This document shows positions 19,911-25,720 of a stretch of DNA of 25,720 bases, piece by piece. The notes under the pieces were generated by a model. That model searched no databases, had not been told where the DNA came from, and was given only the letters and a program-made list of their open reading frames with translations. The translations under genes were made by a program, and so were the position numbers. This stretch comes from a virus: positions 1 through 25,720 of IMG/VR virus record IMGVR_UViG_3300031823_000023. One strand, written 5' to 3'. How positions within the stretch are numbered: position 1 is the stretch's first letter; every line of letters begins with the position of its first letter.

Positions 19911-20162
19911 ATGGCGCGCAAGATGAAGATCGTGATTAAGCATCCAGGAGCACTAACCCGAAAGGCGAAGGCCGCCGGGATGTCTCCTCGCGCGTTCGCG
20001 ACTAAGGTTATGTCTGCCAAGAAGGGGACGTATTCAGCTCAGACGCGTCGGCAGGCGAACTTTGCGAAGGTCGCGGCCACTTGGAACAAGCCAAAGGCGG
20101 GCTCCGCTAAGGCCAAGGCAGCCGGCCGGAAGGCCGCAGCAACTCGCAGGAGGCGAGGATGA
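19911..20162 (+). CDS. Small basic, Lys/Ala-rich protein
   Basis: An 83-residue protein, strongly basic. The N-terminal half (KIVIKHPGALTRKAKAAGMSP, AKKGTYSAQTRRQANFAKV) matches a phage family with the KPGALTRKA...ARxAxxF pattern. The C-terminal half is a Lys/Ala/Arg run like histone H1 tails. ATG 19911 follows AGAAGGAGG by 8 bases, a strong site that implies much product. It could bind DNA or an acidic virion protein. Confidence 0.75.
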   Translation: MARKMKIVIKHPGALTRKAKAAGMSPRAFATKVMSAKKGTYSAQTRRQANFAKVAATWNKPKAGSAKAKAAGRKAAATRRRRG

Positions 20163-20542
20163 CACTTCTTGCGCTTGGTCCCGGCGTTTCGCCTGGATAT
20201 CAAGGGCTCGTGGGAAACGGCGTTGTCAATCTAACGACCCTGTCGCTAGCCACACTTGGCGGGAACACGGGAATCACTTTCCCGAACATTCCAGGACTGA
20301 CGCTAATCCTGACCAAGACTGTTACAGGCGATCCTGGCGCGACAATCACGCCAGGCGCGACGATCCTCGGCCAGAGCGTTCCGGCGATTCCGTTCGCCGA
20401 AGCAGTAGCGGGTGATCTATACCTGATGGGGCCATTCTTCACGCTCGATGCGAACGTGGGCGGCAATTTGGTCCAGATGAACTTTGCGACACCGGCAGAC
20501 CTAGCCGGCGTCTGCGTCCTTCAATCTGGCGGCGTTTACTAG
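20159..20542 (+). CDS. Small beta-rich tail-region protein, unknown
   Basis: A 127-residue protein rich in Gly, Thr, Leu and Val, organised as strands separated by Gly/Pro turns (GVVNLTTLSLATLGGNTGITF, GLTLILTKTVTG, DLYLMGPFFTLDAN, GVCVLQSGGVY). No membrane segment, no family recognised. ATG 20159 overlaps the preceding TGA (ATGA) with AGGAGG 8 bases before. Directly ahead of the tail tube gene, it may be a tube-associated or decoration protein. Confidence 0.68.
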   Translation: MTLLALGPGVSPGYQGLVGNGVVNLTTLSLATLGGNTGITFPNIPGLTLILTKTVTGDPGATITPGATILGQSVPAIPFAEAVAGDLYLMGPFFTLDANVGGNLVQMNFATPADLAGVCVLQSGGVY

Positions 20543-20554
20543 GAGGTGTGAGGC

Positions 20555-21187
20555 ATGACAGGCTACGTAGGAGTCACTCCTGGAAACGTCGTCCAGGGGC
20601 CTGCAACGATCTACAACGGGCTCTTCGGGTCGGTTACCGAGCCGCCCGTGACCAACACGGCGATCAAGACCGACCCAGTCTCTGCGGGCGGCGCTGGCTG
20701 GACTGACTACGGCGGCACGAGTGGCGGTGTCCAGTGGGACACGGCTTACACCTACGGGCAAATCAAGGCGGACCAGATTGTCGACCCTATCGGGGCGCGA
20801 CTGACCGGCCGCACGATCACGGTAACCACGTCGCTTCTTGAGGCGACGCTGGTCAACCTGCAGTCGGCGATGAACAACTCAGCGACGATCACCCCCGGCA
20901 CCGGCATTACAACGTTCGATCCAGGCGGTGCAGTAGCCGCTCCCGGCACGAACACTCCGACACTGACCCAGCCGACATACAGCGCGTTGCTCATCGACGG
21001 TTGGGCGCCTGCTCTGACCTCTGGAGCAGCAGCGCGTCGCAGATTCATTCTGCGTAAGGTGCTGAACGACGTCAAGGCCACGGCGAAGTACGACCTGACT
21101 ACCCAGTCGATGTGGGCCTGTACGTTCACATGCTATTACGTGAGCGCCGCGATCTCACCATTCGTTGTCTACGACCAGACCGCATAG
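20555..21187 (+). CDS. Major tail (tube) protein
   Basis: A 210-residue protein whose layout is that of siphovirus tube subunits: GPATIYNGLFGSVTEPP, DYGGTSGGVQWDTAYTYGQIKADQ, a strand with GRTITVTTSLLEATLVNLQSAMN, and a C-terminal LRKVLNDVKATAKYDLTTQSMWACTF. It stacks as rings to make the tail tube. ATG 20555 follows AGGAGG. Like the capsid gene it uses more C/G-ended codons than its neighbours, as expected for an abundant protein. It stands immediately before the tail chaperone pair. Confidence 0.88.
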   Translation: MTGYVGVTPGNVVQGPATIYNGLFGSVTEPPVTNTAIKTDPVSAGGAGWTDYGGTSGGVQWDTAYTYGQIKADQIVDPIGARLTGRTITVTTSLLEATLVNLQSAMNNSATITPGTGITTFDPGGAVAAPGTNTPTLTQPTYSALLIDGWAPALTSGAAARRRFILRKVLNDVKATAKYDLTTQSMWACTFTCYYVSAAISPFVVYDQTA

Positions 21188-21199
21188 GAAGGAACTGCC

Positions 21200-21610
21200 A
21201 TGGCGGACACCAAGCAGTCCACCGACTCGTCGGGAGTGATCGATATCGCTCCCGGCGACGTCGAAATTCTGCGCCTCTCATCGAAGGATGAGAGCGAGGA
21301 GATCGAATACGTTACGCTCTTTGAGCTTGATGACGCGCCTTTTCGGGTCCCGAAGAATCCGTCGCCGACAGTCGGACTGCGCTACTTGCATATCCTGAAG
21401 CATGAGGGGGAAGGACAGGCGGCGTACTTCATCCTGTCCAACATGCTCGGCGAGCAGGGCTATGAGGCCCTCATGAACTATACGCAACTTACCCAGGACC
21501 AGTACGACTTCATCTTGACTGCCGCGATTCGGATCTCGACAGGTAAGACAGAGCGCCCAAAAGGGAACCAGCGGAACCGCCAGCCTGGGCCGTCCGGACG
21601 GCGCAAATAA
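21200..21610 (+). CDS. Tail assembly chaperone, upstream frame (gpG-like)
   Basis: A 136-residue acidic, helical protein between the major tail protein and the tape measure. Residues 60-115 (VGLRYLHILKHEGEGQAAYFILSNMLG, then YTQLTQDQYDFILTAAIRIS) fit actinophage tail chaperones. The basic tail (KGNQRNRQPGPSGRRK) lies after the frameshift site and is replaced when ribosomes slip. It keeps the tape measure soluble while the tube polymerises. ATG 21200 follows GGAAGG. Confidence 0.82.
   Translation: MADTKQSTDSSGVIDIAPGDVEILRLSSKDESEEIEYVTLFELDDAPFRVPKNPSPTVGLRYLHILKHEGEGQAAYFILSNMLGEQGYEALMNYTQLTQDQYDFILTAAIRISTGKTERPKGNQRNRQPGPSGRRK
21556..21562 (+). promoter_or_regulatory. -1 programmed frameshift site CCCAAAA
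   Basis: C-CCA-AAA, read in the upstream chaperone frame, is a canonical X-XXY-YYZ slippery heptamer. After slipping, reading resumes at 21562 in the -1 frame, which has its last upstream stop at 21544-21546 and then stays open to 22008. GC-rich sequence follows and could pause the ribosome. The product would be about 269 residues. Confidence 0.85.
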
Positions 21611-22008
21611 TATGGATCGTGGATTGTCTCGACAGTGTGTGCAGCGATATGAGCGCGCTGCATCATATCAGAGACATCACCGAACTCGACGGTCCAACGT
21701 TTTTTCGTATTGCGTATCGACTACCGGCGTACGAAGGGGCTGCTCGAGTAGACCTCGAGGGTTGGCTAGAAGAGGTACAGGAGCAGGAACGACAGTTTAT
21801 CGAACAACGGGATAACGAAGGGCGTCCGCCGCGTTACATCTACGACGAAGAGGATATGCGGCGCGAGAAGGAGGGTCGAGTGAACATGTCGACACCTGCG
21901 GGAGAGGATCGAGCGGCAACGCTCGAGGAGCTCGCTCAAGCCGGCGTCGCAATGCCTCAGATCGGACAAATCGCGCCCATCTTCGAGATGCCGACAGTGG
22001 CGGACTGA
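21562..22008 (+). CDS. Tail assembly chaperone, frameshifted extension (gpT-like)
   Basis: The -1 frame after CCCAAAA encodes 148 residues that extend the chaperone. They include LHHIRDITELDGPTFFRIAYRLP, a coiled helix (GWLEEVQEQERQFIEQRDNEG), PPRYIYDEED and a C-terminal PQIGQIAPIFEMP, the usual form of the T part, which contacts tube subunits while the G part contacts the tape measure. A GTG at 21619 could start it alone but has no ribosome site, so it is most likely made only as the fusion. Confidence 0.82.
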   Translation, partial: REPAEPPAWAVRTAQIIWIVDCLDSVCSDMSALHHIRDITELDGPTFFRIAYRLPAYEGAARVDLEGWLEEVQEQERQFIEQRDNEGRPPRYIYDEEDMRREKEGRVNMSTPAGEDRAATLEELAQAGVAMPQIGQIAPIFEMPTVAD

Positions 22009-22011
22009 GCT

Positions 22012-25000
22012 ATGACTACTGGGTTCAAGGTTGCGCAGGGCTACCTCGAGGTCGACGTAGATTACGCGACCCTCGATGCGGGTATCGCAGGGATCGAATC
22101 CCGTCTCGCGGCAATTAAGAACCTGGCGATCGATGCAAACCTGCCTACGGGTCAAGTGGATGCAGCTATCGCCGACATTACAGCCAAGCTGGCTACACTC
22201 AAGCTGAAGACTTTGGCTATCGGCGGTATTGATCAGACTGAGCTGAACACCTCACTGCTAGAGATTCGGGCTAAGCTAGAGGCGTTCAGCGCGTCTACGG
22301 GTCTAAGCCTTAAGACGACAGGAATTAGCGACGCTATCGGTAAGCTGATGGCGCTCAGGGTTGCGACCGATGCCGCGACCGGCACCGGAGGCGGTGCAGG
22401 CGGGGGCGGCGGAGGCTTCCTAGGATTGACAGGCGCAGCTTTTGGCTTTTGGGGAATTCTCGGGCAGCTAAATACACAGATTCCATTGTTCGGCGGCCTC
22501 CTGAGCGGCGTTCCTCTTCTACGTACGGTTGGCGGCCTGCATCTTCTGGCGGACTCTATCCTGGAAGTGGCGGCGGAGCTAGTCCCAGCAGCGATTGCCT
22601 TGGCGGCCTTTGGAGCCGCTTCTGCCGGCACTGTCGGTGATATTGTGCGTCAGGAACAGGCGTACATTACAATGCAACAGGCGCTAGGGACTGCTCTCCC
22701 AGGACTGACTAAGGGCCTGCAGGATTTTCAGGATTCCGTTAAGCCTGGAGTCTATGTACTGTTCGGCGAAGCTCTGCAGGTCATTAACGATCATACGGGA
22801 ACGTTCCAGCAGCTGGCGACAGGCGCAGGGCATGTGCTGGATAATCTCGGAGCTAGAGCGGCGCTTGCGCTAGGTGGCAGCGGCCTAGAGGGTTTTGTTT
22901 CTAAAGGTGTTAACGATCTACAGACGCTAGGTAACATTATTGGGAACGTCTTCGGCATTTTTGGCAACATACTTCATACCCTACCTGGGTATGCGCAATT
23001 GTTGTTCACTGCGTTGCAGGATGTCACTGGAGCTCTCGAGGCTATTACAGGCAATTCGATCGTACAAGGCCTCCTTAATATTGGGCTGTATATGCATGGC
23101 GCTATCCTGTGGGGCGGCCTTGCGGTAACTGCTATTATGCAACTGCAGGGGCCGCTAACGGCTGTTGTGGGATGGGTCGGCGGCGCCGTTAACGCTATGG
23201 TCAAGTTCGGCGTTATGTTTAGCATTATTGCCGCCCAAGAGGGTGTCCTAGCGGCTGCGACTGCAACGCTCGAAGGCATCATGACTGCGCTAGCTGCCGT
23301 GAATCCATTCGTGTGGGTCGCAATAGGTATCGGAGCGCTAACCGCACTGGTCGTATGGCTAGGGAATACGAAGAGTGCTGCACAAGAAGCTTATGGAGCA
23401 CTAGAACAGCAGGTAAACGCGGCTACTACTTTTGTACAGGCGCAGACAATTTTGGCCCAGGGGATTCAGACTACTAATACGCAACTGGCGCAGACTCCTA
23501 AATATGTCTCAGAGACCATTGTCGGCATTCATGGGCTTTCGCAGACTATAATGGTGCTGAATCCGCAGTGGCAGGGATTGTCCTCGAACACTAAAGCTTA
23601 CAGCGCGCAGCAAGCGATCCTGACGACACGTATGGATGCGCTTAATAAGATCACGGGGAGTCAAGCTGCCTCCTTGTCCGACTTGAACTCGCTAGGCGTT
23701 AAGGCTGGCAGTATTGCGACTGAGAGCGCTTCGGCTTTCGCGAATCAAGTGGAGCAGATTAAAGCGCTCACAGCTGCCACTGTGCAGCTAGCGGGGTATC
23801 AGACAGGGCAGGCCGCGGCGGCCCAGAACGCGCTAACGAATCTGTATATGCAGGAAACGCTTCCTGCGATTCAGAAGGTCACGCAGGCTGAAACGAACCT
23901 GATGAATGTGATCACTGGTGGACAGTCAGCCTATGACACCTTTGAGCTCGGCATGGCGACGATGAATGCTAACTTGAGCGCGGCTGAAGCGCCTCTAAGT
24001 ACGGCTACCCATTCACTCGACGGCCTAACTTCTAAGGTATCTCTAGCCGGAGCTGCTATGGCCGGTACGTCACAGGCGAGCTACACGTTGAATCAGGCGT
24101 TCTACTCGCAGGTCACGGCGGCCCAGAGTACGATCAGCGCGCTTATGGCTCAGAGTATTTCACAAGGCGATCTGACTAAGGTGGTTTCCACTTCCGTCGA
24201 GCAGATGCTACAGTATGCAGGCAGTAATACGGCGGCTCGCTCGACGTTGGTAGACCTAATTAATAACGCCCTTGGGCCAGGGACCGTAACGCTCAAATCG
24301 TTGAACCAATGGGTCGGGACGAACTCTACGTCGCTAGGCAATATGAATAACATTATTGGACAGTCGACGGTTAAGGCTGGAGGCCTTAACTCAGTCCTAT
24401 CTTCGACTTTGTCGAACATGGAAGCGGTCGCGACTTTTCAGGCTCACGGTGGACAGCAGGCATGGAACACCTTTGCAACGGACATTGAAAAGGGTACGAC
24501 GAACAGCAACAGCTTCAAGACGGCCACCCAGGATGTCATGGCACAGCTATTGATTCAGTCGAACAATAGCTTGCCGGCAGCGCAGCGGGCTTTTATAAAT
24601 TATGCGACACAAGGCTTGGGCCTGACAAAGTCTCAGGCAGACGCTCTCTGGAAGCAGGACCTACCCGGACTGCAGAACGAGATCAATAGTATGCATGGGA
24701 AGAATATCCCAATTACGGTAACAGGCTCAGGTTCGGGAGGCTTGTCGATTAGTGCGACTGGACAGCCGACCGAGACGATTGGCATCGCATCTTTGGCTGG
24801 AATTAAAGCGGCTGAGAATATCATTGGGCTAGCTGCCGGCGGCCGAATTCCAGGATACGGCGGCGGAGACAAGCATCCTGCATTGCTCGAGAGCGGCGAG
24901 ACGGTCGTTAGTAAAGAGGACAGCCTGCTGCTAGCTAACGTCTTTAGGGCTATGGGCGTTCCAGGCTATACGAGCGGCGGCCTTGCAGGAAGCCTCAGTG

Positions 25001-25695
25001 CACTATCTCCGACGGCGGCGCAGGATACCGGCGCCGACGCGATGCAACTTATGAAGACGGTACTTACTGGGGCGGTCGGTAAGATGGCGCAGGCTGTCGC
25101 CGCTGCAATGCAAGTCGCGAACGTCGGTTCTGGAGTGTCGCGCTGGACGAGCCTGGTAGACCAGGCGCTCACTATGGAAGGCTTGCCGCTGTCTTTGGCT
25201 TCCAAGGTTCTGTCGCAGATGCAGACGGAGTCGGGCGGTAACCCGAACGCGATTAACCTAACGGACATCAACGCACAGATGGGCGACCCGAGTCGCGGGC
25301 TGCTTCAGGTTATTATGTCGACCTTTGACATGTATCACTGGCCTGGGACCAGCATGAACATCTATGATCCGTTGGCTAACATTGCGGCGGCGATTAACTA
25401 CGCGCGAGCGGTATATGGGCCATCATTGTCTGACCAGTATGGCGGCATGGGTTCTGGTCACGGCTATGCTGGCGGCGGATTCATGCCCGCCGGCCGATGG
25501 GGCTATGTCGGTGAGCAGGGTGCAGAGATTGCGCGCGCACGTCCCGGCGGCGGCGTCGATATCGTGCCGCTAGGTGGGCCTGCGCACGGTGGCCAAACGA
25601 TCAACCTGAACTACTTCGGGACGCAGTATCCGACGCCGGAGCAGCAGATGCATCAGCGTATTGATCTAGCATTGGCCTTGGGGGTGGCGCCATGA
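22012..25695 (+). CDS. Tape measure protein with lytic transglycosylase-like domain
   Basis: A 1227-residue protein, the longest gene, right after the chaperones. It opens with coiled-coil helices (GIAGIESRLAAIKNLAIDAN). A Gly-rich hinge lies near 124-137, followed by two hydrophobic zones (about 137-210 and 375-450) that could cross membranes. Long Gln/Ala/Thr helical stretches follow. Residues about 1045-1150 hold an SLT-type transglycosylase core: MQTESGGNPNAIN with Glu1073 as likely acid, GLLQV, and INYARAVYG. It sets tail length and may help cut peptidoglycan at injection. At about 1.5 Å per residue the tail would be near 180 nm. Its stop overlaps the next ATG (ATGA). Confidence 0.93.
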   Translation: MTTGFKVAQGYLEVDVDYATLDAGIAGIESRLAAIKNLAIDANLPTGQVDAAIADITAKLATLKLKTLAIGGIDQTELNTSLLEIRAKLEAFSASTGLSLKTTGISDAIGKLMALRVATDAATGTGGGAGGGGGGFLGLTGAAFGFWGILGQLNTQIPLFGGLLSGVPLLRTVGGLHLLADSILEVAAELVPAAIALAAFGAASAGTVGDIVRQEQAYITMQQALGTALPGLTKGLQDFQDSVKPGVYVLFGEALQVINDHTGTFQQLATGAGHVLDNLGARAALALGGSGLEGFVSKGVNDLQTLGNIIGNVFGIFGNILHTLPGYAQLLFTALQDVTGALEAITGNSIVQGLLNIGLYMHGAILWGGLAVTAIMQLQGPLTAVVGWVGGAVNAMVKFGVMFSIIAAQEGVLAAATATLEGIMTALAAVNPFVWVAIGIGALTALVVWLGNTKSAAQEAYGALEQQVNAATTFVQAQTILAQGIQTTNTQLAQTPKYVSETIVGIHGLSQTIMVLNPQWQGLSSNTKAYSAQQAILTTRMDALNKITGSQAASLSDLNSLGVKAGSIATESASAFANQVEQIKALTAATVQLAGYQTGQAAAAQNALTNLYMQETLPAIQKVTQAETNLMNVITGGQSAYDTFELGMATMNANLSAAEAPLSTATHSLDGLTSKVSLAGAAMAGTSQASYTLNQAFYSQVTAAQSTISALMAQSISQGDLTKVVSTSVEQMLQYAGSNTAARSTLVDLINNALGPGTVTLKSLNQWVGTNSTSLGNMNNIIGQSTVKAGGLNSVLSSTLSNMEAVATFQAHGGQQAWNTFATDIEKGTTNSNSFKTATQDVMAQLLIQSNNSLPAAQRAFINYATQGLGLTKSQADALWKQDLPGLQNEINSMHGKNIPITVTGSGSGGLSISATGQPTETIGIASLAGIKAAENIIGLAAGGRIPGYGGGDKHPALLESGETVVSKEDSLLLANVFRAMGVPGYTSGGLAGSLSALSPTAAQDTGADAMQLMKTVLTGAVGKMAQAVAAAMQVANVGSGVSRWTSLVDQALTMEGLPLSLASKVLSQMQTESGGNPNAINLTDINAQMGDPSRGLLQVIMSTFDMYHWPGTSMNIYDPLANIAAAINYARAVYGPSLSDQYGGMGSGHGYAGGGFMPAGRWGYVGEQGAEIARARPGGGVDIVPLGGPAHGGQTINLNYFGTQYPTPEQQMHQRIDLALALGVAP

Positions 25696-25720
25696 CATAT
25701 ACTGGAACGAATCCAGTTTC
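25692..25720 (+). CDS. Start of next tail gene (partial; probably distal tail protein)
   Basis: ATG 25692 overlaps the tape measure TGA and the frame reads MTYTGTNPV to the window end. By gene order in siphoviruses the next gene is usually the distal tail protein, but nine codons cannot show this. Confidence 0.5.

Noticed and set aside
21612-21815. ATG-started ORF in a third frame over the chaperone extension
   Set aside because: The -1 frame carries the conserved chaperone features and the slippery site; this frame is a shadow.
1-25720. Lysogeny genes, integrase or attachment site
   Set aside because: No integrase, Cro/CI-like repressor or attachment repeat was found in this window; temperate life cannot be judged from it.

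Overview
This window is a contiguous piece of a tailed double-stranded DNA phage genome, or of a prophage; no bacterial chromosomal gene is visible. The large terminase, portal, scaffold, HK97-type capsid, head-tail connectors, tail tube, frameshifted tail chaperones and tape measure stand in the order typical of long non-contractile-tailed (siphovirus) phages. Gene style (mixed ATG/GTG/TTG starts, strong GGAGG ribosome sites, dense 1-4 base overlaps, small DGSVW-type proteins, two HNH-like genes) recalls actinobacteriophages. Frequent CTA/GTA codons and many CTAG tetramers do not look like a very GC-rich Streptomyces host, so the host is left open. No integrase, repressor or tRNA gene was found.

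Layout. Positions 1-4164 are a leftward operon with replication-type genes. In transcription order from a strong promoter at 4204-4233 it encodes a DGSVW-type small protein, a RepA/DnaB-like RecA-fold ATPase, a small Cys/His protein lacking a normal start codon, a second DGSVW paralogue, an unknown protein, a NUMOD4/HNH homing-type endonuclease and a shortened family-B polymerase-like protein. After a 121-base gap with a second leftward promoter come a tiny ORF and a zinc-ribbon protein that runs off the left edge.

Positions 4320-18766 are rightward: five small unknown or beta-rich genes, then terminase, portal, acidic scaffold, major capsid (followed by a perfect hairpin), five beta-rich or accessory head genes ending in an 873-residue repeat protein, the head-tail adaptor, a 45-residue membrane protein and the head-tail stopper. 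A cassette at 15999-18766 then interrupts the connector genes. It holds three single-pass membrane proteins, an HNH-like protein, a papain-fold protease and two small proteins, and it ends near a modest terminator.

Positions 18909-25720 resume the neck and tail: a gp10-like neck protein, tail terminator, a basic histone-like protein, a small beta protein, major tail protein, two tail chaperones joined by a -1 frameshift at CCCAAAA, a tape measure with a lytic transglycosylase-like domain, and the first codons of the next tail gene.

The most unusual items are the interrupting membrane/protease cassette, the polymerase-like protein with altered catalytic motifs, the repeat-built head-region protein, and the Cys/His gene between the ATPase and the DGSVW paralogue.
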